Source: Microbacterium sp. W4I20 (lineage in GTDB: Bacteria > Actinomycetota > Actinomycetes > Actinomycetales > Microbacteriaceae). Taken from it: a DNA stretch of 64,000 nucleotides. Numbering within the stretch: position 1 is the stretch's first letter; each line of letters starts with the position of its first letter. The stretch lies in the NCBI RefSeq assembly GCF_030816505.1, contig NZ_JAUSYB010000001.1, positions 806,001 through 870,000 of the forward strand, given 5' to 3'. The notes below the pieces were generated by a model, which searched no databases, was not told the origin of the DNA, and worked only from the letters and a program-made list of their open reading frames with translations. Position numbers and translations under genes: made by a program. Shown piece after piece: positions 48,188 through 59,098 of the stretch.

Positions 48188-49683
48188 TCACGCCGGGATC
48201 GGGGTTCCGTCCCCGGTCTCGGCGTCTCCGATCGCGGCATCCCCGATCTCCGCAGCCCCGATCTCCGCGAGCGCGGCGAGCGGTATCCGGACCCACGTCG
48301 GCCGGTTGCGCTTCTCATAGACGGCCTCGTACACGGCCTTGTCGGCAACGTACGCATCGAGCAGCCGACGGTGGGCCTGGTCGAGAAGAGGCGCGCCGAT
48401 CGCTTCCGAGTACGCCTCGAGGAAGTGCTCGCGTGCGCGACGCGACCATTCCTCGCCACGAATCGTGCGCAGTCGCTCCTCGTCCTCCGCCGCATCCCCG
48501 GCGAATGTCCGCGACAGCTGCACCACTCCGGGCGCGTAGTCGAACGACCGAAGCATCCCTGCCACATCCCGCCAGGGAGAATCGGGCAGTGACCGTTCGG
48601 CGAAGGGCCTGCCGGGCTCGCCCTCGAAGTCGACGATCCGCCAACCGTGCGACGTGCGCAGCGTCTGCCCGAGGTGGAGGTCGCCGTGCACGCGTTGCAC
48701 GTCGATGCCGTCGAGCGCCGCGACCGCTTCGTACGCCGCGCGCACACGATCGGCATGCGCCGCCAGCTCGGGAACCACACCGAGCGCATGATCCAGTCGC
48801 TCGTTCATCGCACGGGCGAGATCCGCCGTCGCGTCCGGTCCCCGGCGCTCGGAGGGGAATCGGTCCCGCAGCATCTCGTGCACCTGGGCGAGCGCCTCGC
48901 CCAGTCTGGTCGCCTCGCCGGCGAAGTCCCCACCCGAGTCGGCGACGGCCTGCGCCGGATCGGCCAGCAGCGTGCGCACGCTTCCGGTGGCGAGTTCGAA
49001 CCCGTCCGAGGCGGTGCGCAGGAACTCCTGGAGCATCGCCAGCTGCACGACCTCGCCGTCGACCTCGATCTCGACCCAGCCGTAGAGGGCGGCGATGCTC
49101 TCCGCCGCGCCGCGCGTCAACTCCTCGTGGATCTCGATGTCGGGGTTCACACCCGGACTCACCTTGCGGAAGATCTTCATGATCGCGGTGTCGTCGAAAC
49201 GAACCGAGGAGTTCGACTGCTCGCCCGACAGCGGAGACGCCCGGAGAGCCGGATCGAGCGCTTCTCCCCCGGGTACGCGCCGGAAGACCAGAGCGCCGAT
49301 GCGGACGTCGCCGTCGGCCTCCGCGTCGACGAACGCGCCCAGCCAAAGTGCCATGGCCTTCCGGTCGTGCACGGCGTCGAACACATACCGCTGGCCGCCC
49401 TCGTGCTCGACGGCGCCGACGAACGCATGCCCGATCTGCTCGACGTACTCTTCATAGCTCGCCAGAGGGACCTGATAGATCTCGCTCCCGCCCTCCGGGT
49501 CGGAATACTCGATCGTGAGGAGGAAGATCTCGACCGACGGCTCGGAGGCATCTGCGATGTCCGAGGCGGGTGCGGCGAGCGCGGCGATCGACCGCATCCG
49601 CGTGGCGCGGAAGGGCCGCCCCTTGCCGGCGAACCACCGCGTGCGGACGAGGTAGTCCTCGAGGACTGCGGGTTCGATGTGGA

Positions 49684-49687
<4 letters not shown>
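48188..49687 (-). CDS. Maltokinase (Mak, Pep2)
   Basis: Phosphorylates maltose to maltose-1-phosphate for GlgE, the alpha-glucan route from trehalose. Aminoglycoside-phosphotransferase fold: N-terminal cap with RWFAGKGR, nucleotide region [19 protein letters not shown], catalytic [10 protein letters not shown] and DFEGEPGRP. The C-terminus ends in an imperfect repeat ([20 protein letters not shown]) not expected in the family. GTG start overlaps the treS stop by four bases (GTGA). 499 residues. glgE itself is not in the window. Confidence 0.9.
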
Positions 49688-51453
<1,766 letters not shown>

Positions 51454-51597
51454 AGGGACCTCCTGACGCGGAACATGTCTTCAGGTTGCCTGATCACCCG
51501 CCCCAGCGGAGGCCCCTTGCGGTGATGCTGCCGCACGGTGTACCGGCCTGCCGGCGATCCGCCGGTCGATGTCGGAGGCCCGCGGCAGAGTGTCGTC

Positions 51598-51999
51598 ATG
51601 GAGATCACACTCGCTCAGCCCGCGGGCCTCGTCGTCAGCCCCGCATTCAGTCATGTCGCCGTGGTGCCTCCGGGGGCGACCACGATCTACGTCGGCGGCC
51701 AGAACGGCGTCGACTCATCCGGGGCGGTCGTCTCGGCGGATGCCGGCGAGCAGTCGGTCCGTGCCGTCGAGAACGCCCGGACAGCTCTGGAATCCGCCGG
51801 GGCCGGCCTCGACGACGTGATCAGCTGGACCGTGCTGATCCATCAGGATGCCGACCTCAGGGCGGCCTACGGAGCGGTCGCGTCGAAGCTCGCTCGAGAC
51901 GGCGCCCCTCCCCTCGTCACAGCGGCGATCGTCCACGGGCTCGGCGTTCCCGGCGCGTTGATCGAGGTCAGCGCCGTCGCCGCCGTCATCCGCGACTGA
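51598..51999 (+). CDS. RidA family protein
   Basis: 133-residue RidA/YjgF fold. RidA deaminates reactive imines from PLP enzymes. It has YVGGQNGVDSSG, the VRAVENARTALESAGAGLDDVISWTVLIHQ block, and a late GVPGALIEVSAVAAV; the arginine that binds the substrate carboxylate in true RidA is replaced in the last motif, so it may be a different subfamily. Start set at 51598 (CAGAGT-N6-ATG). Confidence 0.85.
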   Translation: MEITLAQPAGLVVSPAFSHVAVVPPGATTIYVGGQNGVDSSGAVVSADAGEQSVRAVENARTALESAGAGLDDVISWTVLIHQDADLRAAYGAVASKLARDGAPPLVTAAIVHGLGVPGALIEVSAVAAVIRD

Positions 52000-52022
52000 C
52001 GATCGCGACCGCCGGATCCGCG

Positions 52023-53099
52023 TCAGATGCGCCCGCGGACGGGCGTCCGCTCCACCGTGTCGCCTTCCTCCGGCATCGCCATCTCGGCGCGCACCCCGAG
52101 CAGGCGCACCTCACGCTCCGGATCGAGCGTCGCCGCGAGAGCGACCGCGGCCTCGATGACCTCGACGCGCTGCATCGACGGCACCGCGAGCTTGCGACCG
52201 AACGTCTTCGTCTCGAACGGCGCATATCGCACCTTCAGGTGCACGCGCACGACGGGTCGACCCTCGGCAGCACAATCGTCGAAGGCGTGCCCGGCGAGCT
52301 CGCGGACCGCGCCCTCGACCTCGACGGTGGTCGTGAGGTTCTGCTGATACGTGGTCTCCCGGCTGTGGCTGCGTGCGACCCACGGAGTGTCGTCGACGAC
52401 TCGCGGGCCCCGTCCCGATCCGAGCCCGTGGTACCAGACGCCCATCTTCGGACCGAACTCCCCCACGAGCTCCTGTTCGTCCGCATCGGCGAGTTCTCGC
52501 ACGGTCGCGATGCCGTGCTCCGCGAGGCGCTTCTGCACCTTGGGTCCGACGCCCCAGAGGTCGCGCGTCGGCTTTTTCCCCATGACCTCGAACCAGTTCT
52601 CCTCGGTGAGCCGGAACATTCCCCGCGGCTTCCCGAACTCGGTCGCGATCTTGGCGCGCACCTTGTTGTCGCCGATGCCGACCGAGCAGTGCAGCTGCGT
52701 CGCCGCCAGCACCGCGGCCTGCGCGTCGCGCGCTGTCTGCTCCGGATCGTCGGTCGTCACTCCGAGGAAGCACTCATCCCAGCCGACGATCTCCAGCGTC
52801 ACGCCCGGCAGCGCCCTCAGGGCGGCCATCACCTCGGCCGACGCCGATTCGTAGGCCTCGTGATCGACGGGGAGGAAGATCGCGTCCTCCGGCGCCTTGC
52901 GCGCGGCGATCTTGAGCGGCATCCCGGATCCGATACCGAACGCCCTCGCCTCGTAAGACGCCGTCGACACGACCGCCCGCTCCGTCGGATCGCCGCGGCC
53001 TCCGACGATGACCGGACGCCCGGCGAGCTCGGGTCGGCGCAGCACCTCCACCGCGGCGATGAACTGATCCATGTCCACGTGCAGCACCCAGTCGGCCAT
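52023..53099 (-). CDS. Y-family DNA polymerase (DNA polymerase IV / DinB-like)
   Basis: Low-fidelity translesion polymerase. Palm motifs: DMDQFIAAVE for the first metal Asp pair, and IVGWDECFLGV for the second acidic pair (Asp-Glu), where SIDEAYL-like sequences are usual. GIGDNKVRAKIATEFGKPRG, DLWGVGPKVQKRLAEHGI (HhH thumb) and a little-finger domain with HSRETTYQQNL follow. 358 residues; no beta-clamp motif is obvious at the C-terminus. Probably the actinobacterial DinB2/3-like branch. Confidence 0.88.
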   Translation of the reverse strand: MADWVLHVDMDQFIAAVEVLRRPELAGRPVIVGGRGDPTERAVVSTASYEARAFGIGSGMPLKIAARKAPEDAIFLPVDHEAYESASAEVMAALRALPGVTLEIVGWDECFLGVTTDDPEQTARDAQAAVLAATQLHCSVGIGDNKVRAKIATEFGKPRGMFRLTEENWFEVMGKKPTRDLWGVGPKVQKRLAEHGIATVRELADADEQELVGEFGPKMGVWYHGLGSGRGPRVVDDTPWVARSHSRETTYQQNLTTTVEVEGAVRELAGHAFDDCAAEGRPVVRVHLKVRYAPFETKTFGRKLAVPSMQRVEVIEAAVALAATLDPEREVRLLGVRAEMAMPEEGDTVERTPVRGRI

Positions 53100-53139
53100 G
53101 CAACGAGTGTGGCCGCTCGCGCAGCCGATGTCACGCCCG

Positions 53140-53532
53140 TCAGGCGATGGCGACGCCGATCGCGGTGGCGATGACAGCCAGCAGCGGCAGCGTCCCCTGC
53201 ATCACCGCGGCGCGAGTCTTGGAACGATCCGACAGCACGAGCACGAGCGCGGCCGCCAGCATCATGCCGGTGCCGGCGAACACGAGCGTCAGACCCACGG
53301 TCGCCGCGCCCATGATCACCAGGCCGATGCCGAGAAGCGCGGTCAGCGCGAGGAACAGGTTGTAGAACCCCTGGTTGAAGGCGAGCTGCTTCATCGTGAC
53401 CGCATCCGCCTCGCTGGCGACGCCGAAGATCTTCCTCGTCTCGGGCTCGGTCCACTTCAGCGACTCGAGCGCGAAGATGAAGACGTGGAAGGCCGCAGCA
53501 GCTGCGGCGAGGACGAGACCGACGATGAGCAT
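53140..53532 (-). CDS. DUF1304 family membrane protein
   Basis: 130 residues with four membrane helices (about 2-20, 50-70, 75-98, 108-128). The conserved FIFALESLKWTEPETRKIF after helix 1 and FNQGFYNLFLA in helix 2 are the DUF1304 signature. Function unknown. Confidence 0.88.
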   Translation of the reverse strand: MLIVGLVLAAAAAAFHVFIFALESLKWTEPETRKIFGVASEADAVTMKQLAFNQGFYNLFLALTALLGIGLVIMGAATVGLTLVFAGTGMMLAAALVLVLSDRSKTRAAVMQGTLPLLAVIATAIGVAIA

Positions 53533-53558
53533 GGGCTGATTCTCGCAGAAGAGTGAAC

Positions 53559-54449
53559 TCAGACGAGGAAGATCGGCAGCAGCCCCGGATTGTGCGCGTG
53601 CACGAGCACGGCGAACACCACGGCGTCGAAGAGCAGATGCACGGTGACGACGTACGCGAGCGAGTGGGTGCGGAGGAAGATGAACCCCTGCAGCAGCGCG
53701 AACGGGATGGTGAGAAGGGGGCCCCATTCGCGGTAGCCGAGCTCCCAGAGGAACGAGACGAACACGATCGCCTGCAGCAGATTCGCGACGACGTCGGGGA
53801 AGTGACGACGGAGCAGCGCGAAGACCGTGCAGATGAAGAACAGCTCGTCCCAGATGCCGACCGCGCCGACGCCGACGAACAACCGGGCGATCAGTTCCGG
53901 CGTGTCCACGACGGGCCAGTTCTGGTAGACGCCGCTCGTGATGAAGTAGAACGGCAGGATCAGCCAGCCGAGCACCAGCACGGCGACGAGCCAACCCCAC
54001 TGGAGCCGCCCCCACCGGCGGTGAGTGCGCCACGGGAAGCTGATCGCACGGTCCCGGTAGACGAATCGCGAGATCACGTACGGCACGGCGACCGCGCCGC
54101 CGAGCGCCAGCGTGAACCGCAGCATGGCCAGATTGTCGAGTTCGGCCGCCAGCGGGATGATGCTGACGATCAGCATGCCGATCGCGATCAGGGAGAGATC
54201 TCTGGTCAGAGAGGGAGGCCGATGGGTGCCGATCACCCGCGCTGTCTCGCGGCGCGCGCCCATGCTGACGACGGAGTCCGGTGCCATGCGACCGCGCTCG
54301 ACAAGCCATGCGACGCCGACGCCGAGCGCCAACAGCGCCCATCCCAGCCACGGGATCTCCAGGACGAAGAACGCGGGAGCCGCGGCGCACACCAGGAGCG
54401 CGGGCGCGATGCCGGCGCGGAGCGAAGTGCCCTGCGCAGCCGAGGTCAC
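53559..54449 (-). CDS. CPBP-family intramembrane metalloprotease-like protein
   Basis: 296 residues, about eight membrane helices. The CPBP/Abi motif 1 is WDELFFICTVFALLRRHF (usual EExxxR; here DELFFI, so the first Glu is Asp), and the second motif HLLFDAVVFAVLVHAHN supplies His and Asn. Such proteins process prenylated or membrane peptides in a few cases. GTG start overlaps the trmB stop by four bases (GTGA), so it is translated with trmB. Confidence 0.8.
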   Translation of the reverse strand: MTSAAQGTSLRAGIAPALLVCAAAPAFFVLEIPWLGWALLALGVGVAWLVERGRMAPDSVVSMGARRETARVIGTHRPPSLTRDLSLIAIGMLIVSIIPLAAELDNLAMLRFTLALGGAVAVPYVISRFVYRDRAISFPWRTHRRWGRLQWGWLVAVLVLGWLILPFYFITSGVYQNWPVVDTPELIARLFVGVGAVGIWDELFFICTVFALLRRHFPDVVANLLQAIVFVSFLWELGYREWGPLLTIPFALLQGFIFLRTHSLAYVVTVHLLFDAVVFAVLVHAHNPGLLPIFLV

Positions 54450-55172
54450 GCGCGCGCCTTGCGGCGGTAGACGAGGTCCCGGATGTCGCGGCCCTTCGCG
54501 ATGCCCTTGCGCTCGAACGCCGTCATCACGCGCCCGTCGAAGCGCTCTGCCCACTCCCCCTCGAACGCGCGCTCGAACAGCGGCTCGGCGTCGAGCACCT
54601 CGCGCATCTGGAGGGCGTAGTCCTCCCAGTCCGTGGCGAGCCGCAGCAGGCCGCCGTCACGCAGAGCGCGCGCCGCGGTGTCGCCGAAGCCCGCCCGCAC
54701 CAGACGCCGCTTGGTGTGCTTCTTCTTGTGCCACGGGTCGGGGAAGAAGATCCACACCTCGCGCGCTGCGCCCTCCGGCAGGTACGACGACAGGACCTCC
54801 GGCGCGTTCGCCTCGACGACACGGAGGTTGCGGGCGCCCTCCCGGTCGGCGTCGAGCATCGTCCGCGCGAGGCCGGCGCGGAACACCTCGACGGCGAGGA
54901 AGTCGTCGTCCGGGCGGGCGGATGCCGCGGCGACGATCGCATGCCCCTGACCGGAGCCGATCTCGACGTAGAGGTCGGCGTCGCGGCCGTACTCCACCGC
55001 CGGATCCAGACGGCGCCTCCGGGTGCACCGAGGTCCACGCGACGTCTCGTGGCACGTCGAGGAGGTAGTGCGGGGCCAGGTCGATGAAGGCGCGGTCCTG
55101 CGCCTCGGACATCCGTCCACTCCGGCGCACGAAGGACACCGGTTCGTCGCGGAAGGTGCGGGGTTCGGGCAT
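54446..55172 (-). pseudogene. trmB: tRNA (guanine-N7)-methyltransferase with apparent frameshift
   Basis: Makes m7G46 in tRNA. The N-terminal part (MPEPRTFRDEPVSFVRRSGR ... HYLLDVPRDVAWTSVHPEA, from the ATG at 55172) and the catalytic part (RLDPAVEYGRDADLYVEIGSGQGHAIV, FFPDPWHKKKHTKRRLV, LATDWEDYALQM) lie in different frames. They join near 55011-55017; removing one base gives HPEARLDPAVEYGR. Every TrmB motif is intact across the two pieces. The ATG has TACCCT-N6 upstream. Recent mutation or base-call error. Confidence 0.82.
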
Positions 55173-55178
55173 GTTTCC

Positions 55179-55184
55179 AGGGTA
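55179..55184 (-). promoter_or_regulatory. -10 element (TACCCT) of trmB, leaderless spacing
   Basis: TACCCT-N6-ATG on the minus strand. Confidence 0.4.
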
Positions 55185-55210
55185 GTCGCCGGGGCTCACA
55201 GCTCCCGCGC

Positions 55211-56050
55211 TCAGTGGGCGGGCTCCGTCACGAAGTCGATGAGCTCCTCGACACGGCCGAGCAGCGCGGGCTCCAGGTCGCGGTAGGTCGTGACCTTGGA
55301 GAGGATGTGCTGCCAGGCGCGCCCGGTGTCCCCCTGCGTCTCGTACGGCCAGCCGAACGCCCGGCAGATTCCGGTCTTCCAGTCGGTGCCCCGCGGGATC
55401 TCCGGCCACTTCGCAATTCCCAAGGCCCGCGGCGTGACGCACTGCCAGACGTCGACGAACGGGTGTCCGACGATGCGGAGGTGGCGGCCGTGCGGACCGC
55501 GAGCGATGGCATCCGCGATCCGCGTCTCCTTGGATCCCGGCACGAGATGGTCGACGAGCACGCCGTAGCGGCGGGTCGCGCTGGGCGGCTCCGCGGCGAG
55601 AAGATCGTCCAGCAGATCGATGCCCTGCAAGAACTCGACGACGACGCCCTCCACGCGGAGGTCGGCGCCCCACACCTTCTCGACCAGCTCGGCATCGTGC
55701 TTGCCCTCGACGAGGATACGGCTGGGCAGTGCGACCCTGGCCCGCTGATCAGCCGCGACGAACGAGCCGGATGCCGTGCGCCGCGGCCCCTGCTCCTTCG
55801 CAGCCGGGGCGACCAGCCGAACAGGCGCCCCATCGATCAGGAAGCCGCCGCCGAGCGGGAAGAGGCGCTTGCGGCCGAGGCGATCCTCGAGCTCGACGTT
55901 GCCGCCCTGCACGCGGGTCACCGCGCCGCAGTAGCCGTCGTCCGCGACCTCCACCACGAGGTCGGTCTCGGCCGGTACCTGGGGCACCTTCTTCGCACCG
56001 CGCTCGCGCCAGCCCTTGGCCAGCACGTCCGCTCCGTACCTGTCATCCAT
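55211..56050 (-). CDS. DUF3097 domain protein, Toprim-like
   Basis: 279-residue protein with ILVEGKHDAELVEKVWG (about 110-126), which resembles the Glu-containing motif of Toprim domains, and VLVDHLVPGSKETRIADA and GHPFVDVWQCVTP as further family blocks. DUF3097 is widespread in actinobacteria; function unknown, probably nucleic-acid related. Converges toward trmB on the same strand, 38 bases apart. Confidence 0.85.
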   Translation of the reverse strand: MDDRYGADVLAKGWRERGAKKVPQVPAETDLVVEVADDGYCGAVTRVQGGNVELEDRLGRKRLFPLGGGFLIDGAPVRLVAPAAKEQGPRRTASGSFVAADQRARVALPSRILVEGKHDAELVEKVWGADLRVEGVVVEFLQGIDLLDDLLAAEPPSATRRYGVLVDHLVPGSKETRIADAIARGPHGRHLRIVGHPFVDVWQCVTPRALGIAKWPEIPRGTDWKTGICRAFGWPYETQGDTGRAWQHILSKVTTYRDLEPALLGRVEELIDFVTEPAH

Positions 56051-56128
56051 GCCATCCAGCGTATGTGTCTCCGCTGACGGCGAACGGAGATCGGGTGCCG
56101 GATGCTGTCGCGTGTCGGCCTCTGTGCA

Positions 56129-56134
56129 TAGACT
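56129..56134 (+). promoter_or_regulatory. -10 element (TAGACT) upstream of a small open frame and the TPM gene
   Basis: TAGACT-N6-ATG puts the transcription start on the ATG at 56141, the first codon of an 11-residue frame. Confidence 0.45.
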
Positions 56135-56140
56135 CGACGC

Positions 56141-56176
56141 ATGGGGCTCGGCTGCCGGTCGGAGGGAACAGCATGA
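56141..56176 (+). CDS. Possible 11-codon leaderless upstream open frame
   Basis: MGLGCRSEGTA runs from the predicted transcription start to a TGA that overlaps the ATG of the TPM gene (ATGA, 56173-56176). If translated, it would couple the two. The GGAGGGAAC inside it is the ribosome site of the TPM gene. It may equally be a plain 32-base leader. Confidence 0.35.
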   Translation: MGLGCRSEGTA

Positions 56177-58230
56177 CGAAACGGTGGCTCACGCTCGCCG
56201 CGGTGACAGCAGCTGCCGTGGCCGGAGCGCTCTCCGCTTCCGCCGCCTCCGCGACAGATCCGCTCGACCTCGACACCGGGTACGTCACCGATGAGGCCGG
56301 GGTGCTGAGCAGCGGCCAGGAGGCCGACCTCGAAGCCCGACTGACCGAGCTGAGCGAGAACTCCAACGCCGATCTCTTCGTCGTCCTCGTCGATGACTTC
56401 AGCTCGCCGTCTGACAGCGCCGATTGGGCGGACGACGTCGCAGAGAACAACGGACTCGGCTCCGACCAGTATCTTCTCGCGATCGCCACCGAAGGGCGCA
56501 CGTACTACATCTCCGCCGCCCCCGACGGTCCGCTGAGCGACAGCAAGCTCGACGACATAGAAGACAAGATGGTGCCGCTCGCCTCCCAGGAGGACTGGAC
56601 GGGCGCGATCACCCTCGCAGCCGACGAGATCCAGGGCGACGGCGGGGCCGGAGCCCTGCGCACCGCGCTGATCGTCGGCGCGGTGATCGCCGCAGGACTC
56701 GTCATCTGGCTGATCGTCGCCCTCATCCGGCGCTCCCGACGGAACGCCGAGGTCCGCAGGCGCGGCGCCATGCCGGAGAAGGCCGACCCGAACGACCCGT
56801 TCTCCACCCTCACCGACGAGCAGGTCGAGACGCACGCCGGAGTCGCACTGGTCCAGGCCGACGACGCCATCACCTCCAGCAAGGAAGAGCTCGGATTCGC
56901 TGTCGCGCAGTTCGGCGAGGGCGCGACGGCGGAGTTCACCCAGGCCGTCGACGCGGCGAAGGCCAAGATGTCGGAGGCCTTCGACCTCAAGCAGAAGCTC
57001 GATGACGAGATCGAGGACACGATCCACGATCGCCGTGCCTGGCACATCCGCATCATCCAGCTCGCCGACGAGATCGACGATGTGCTCGATGACAACACCG
57101 AAGCGTTCGATGCTCTGCGCAAGCTCGAGCAGAACGCGCCGCAGGAGCTGGAGCGGGTGCGCGGAGAGCGGGCGGCGCTCGAGCCGGTCCTCGCCGCCGC
57201 CGGTCCCGCACTGGCCACTCTCTCGGGGGTGTACGACGCGACGGCGCTCAGCACGGTGGCGGACAACCCCGCGCAGGCCCAGGAGCGCGCCGCACTCGCG
57301 GATCGCTCGTTCGAGGCGGCCGCCCAGGCGATCGCGGCCGGTCGATCCGGAGAAGCGGCGTTCGCCATCCGCACCGCCGAGCAGGCCGTCGGTCAGGCGG
57401 CACAGCTCGCCCAGGCGATCACCTCGCTCAGCACCGAGCTGCAGGAGATGGAAGCCCAGGCGCAGGCGCTGATCGCGGAACTCCAGACCGACTTGGCCGC
57501 CGCACAGCAGCTCCCGGATGCCGACGGTTCCATCGCCGCCGCGGTCTCCGCCACCAACCAGCAGATCCAGATCGCCCAGACGAGTCTCGCCACTGCTCCG
57601 CGCAGTCCGCAGCGTGCTGTCGAGGCTCTGACCGCCGCCAACGCCCAGATCGACGCCGCGATCGCGCAGGGACGCGAGACCGTGGATCGAGCGCGGCGCG
57701 CCCGGCAGATGCTCGGACAGTCACTGGCGCAGGCGAGCTCGGAGATCCGCGCCACCCGCGAGTTCATCGAGACCCGTCGCGGCACCGTGGGCTCGACGGC
57801 CCGCACGAGGCTCGCCGCAGCCGAGACGAGCCTGACGCAGGCTCTCGCACTGCAGGCCACCGACACCAATGCGGCGCTGACCGAGGCGAACCGGGCGATC
57901 GAGCTCGTGCGGCAGGCGACGTACTCGGCGCAGTCCGACGTGCAGTCGTACAACAGCCAGAACAGCTACCAGGACGACAACTGGGGCGGTCTCTTCGGCG
58001 GTTCGAGCTCGCGATCGAGCGGGTCGGGAATCGGCGGCGACATCCTCGGCGGCATCATCGGCGGGCTTCTCTCCGGCGGCGGAGGCGGAGGGAGCTCCTC
58101 GCGCAGCAGCGGAGGCTACCGCAGCTCCGGCTTCGGCGGTGGTTCTCGCAGCAGCTCACGCAGCAGTTCGCGCAGCAGCTCTCGGAGCAGCAGCGGACGC
58201 AGCGGACGATCCGGAGGTAGACGCTTCTGA
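56173..58230 (+). CDS. TPM-domain secreted/membrane protein with coiled coil and Ser/Gly-rich tail
   Basis: Signal peptide (MTKRWLTLAAVTAAAVAGALSASAASA), then a TPM domain (about 35-155: GYVTDEAGVLSSGQEADLEARLTELSENSNADLFVVLVDDF), one membrane helix (IVGAVIAAGLVIWLIVALI), a long helical, probably coiled-coil region (about 230-590), and a Gly/Ser tail ending in repeats of SSRSS. 685 residues. TPM proteins have been tied to photosystem and envelope repair. The next gene is pspA, so an envelope-stress role is likely. GGAGGGAAC lies close upstream. Confidence 0.86.
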   Translation: MTKRWLTLAAVTAAAVAGALSASAASATDPLDLDTGYVTDEAGVLSSGQEADLEARLTELSENSNADLFVVLVDDFSSPSDSADWADDVAENNGLGSDQYLLAIATEGRTYYISAAPDGPLSDSKLDDIEDKMVPLASQEDWTGAITLAADEIQGDGGAGALRTALIVGAVIAAGLVIWLIVALIRRSRRNAEVRRRGAMPEKADPNDPFSTLTDEQVETHAGVALVQADDAITSSKEELGFAVAQFGEGATAEFTQAVDAAKAKMSEAFDLKQKLDDEIEDTIHDRRAWHIRIIQLADEIDDVLDDNTEAFDALRKLEQNAPQELERVRGERAALEPVLAAAGPALATLSGVYDATALSTVADNPAQAQERAALADRSFEAAAQAIAAGRSGEAAFAIRTAEQAVGQAAQLAQAITSLSTELQEMEAQAQALIAELQTDLAAAQQLPDADGSIAAAVSATNQQIQIAQTSLATAPRSPQRAVEALTAANAQIDAAIAQGRETVDRARRARQMLGQSLAQASSEIRATREFIETRRGTVGSTARTRLAAAETSLTQALALQATDTNAALTEANRAIELVRQATYSAQSDVQSYNSQNSYQDDNWGGLFGGSSSRSSGSGIGGDILGGIIGGLLSGGGGGGSSSRSSGGYRSSGFGGGSRSSSRSSSRSSSRSSSGRSGRSGGRRF

Positions 58231-58288
58231 ACCGCTCATCCACACAGACGCACAGCTCTCGACTTCGCCCCTCTGAAAGGAATCACGC

Positions 58289-59032
58289 ATGACCAAGCAG
58301 TCCATCTTCGGACGTATCTCGACCCTTCTCCGAGCGAACATCAACTCGCTCCTGGACTCTGCGGAAGACCCGCAGAAGATGATCGACCAGCTCGTCCGCG
58401 ACTACACCAACAGCATCGCCGACGCCGAGTCCGCCATCGCCGAGACCATCGGCAACCTGCGCCTCCTCGAGCGCGACCACGAGGAAGACGTGCAGGCGGC
58501 AACCGAGTGGGGCAACAAGGCACTCGCTGCCAGCCGCAAGGCCGACGAGATGCGCACGACCGGCAATGCGGCGGATGCCGACAAGTTCGACAACCTCGCC
58601 AAGATAGCCCTGCAGCGCCAGATCAGCGCCGAGCGCGAGGCGACCGGCGCCGAACCGCAGATCGCGTCGCAGACCGAGATCGTCGACAAGCTCAAGAGCG
58701 GCCTCAACGGCATGAAGGACAAGCTCGGCGAGCTGAAGAACAAGCGCAGCGAGCTTCTCGCCCGCGCCAAGGTCGCCGAGGCGCAGACCAAGGTGCAGGA
58801 CGCGGTCGGATCGATCAACGTGCTCGACCCCACCAGCGAGCTGGGCCGGTTCGAAGACAAGGTCCGCCGCCAGGAGGCTCTCGCCCAGGGCAAGATGGAG
58901 CTCGCCGCGTCGAGCCTCGACGCCCAGTTCGAGAGCCTGGAAGACCTCGGTGAGCTGACCGAGGTCGAGGCCCGCCTCGCGGAGCTCAAGGCCGGCGGCA
59001 CCGCGCCGCGTCAGGCCATCGAAGGCTCCTGA
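58289..59032 (+). CDS. PspA/IM30 family membrane-stress protein
   Basis: 247-residue all-helical protein: MTKQSIFGRISTLLRANINSLLDSAEDPQKMIDQLVRDY, then coiled coils with NKALAASRKADEM and ALAQGKMELAASSLDAQFESLEDL. ESCRT-III-like PspA proteins form rods on damaged membranes. Has AAAGGAATC upstream. Pairs with the preceding TPM gene, 58 bases apart. Confidence 0.93.
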   Translation: MTKQSIFGRISTLLRANINSLLDSAEDPQKMIDQLVRDYTNSIADAESAIAETIGNLRLLERDHEEDVQAATEWGNKALAASRKADEMRTTGNAADADKFDNLAKIALQRQISAEREATGAEPQIASQTEIVDKLKSGLNGMKDKLGELKNKRSELLARAKVAEAQTKVQDAVGSINVLDPTSELGRFEDKVRRQEALAQGKMELAASSLDAQFESLEDLGELTEVEARLAELKAGGTAPRQAIEGS

Positions 59033-59039
59033 CACCCTG

Positions 59040-59075
59040 CCGATGCCCCGGACCATCGCGTGTCCGGGGCATCGG
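59040..59075 (+). terminator. 14-bp perfect hairpin after pspA
   Basis: CCGATGCCCCGGAC (59040-59053) pairs with GTCCGGGGCATCGG (59062-59075) around an eight-base loop, 8 bases after the pspA stop. It is followed by CGATTTCTCC rather than a clean U-tract. Confidence 0.7.
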
Positions 59076-59098
59076 CGATTTCTCCCCCGGAGGTGACC

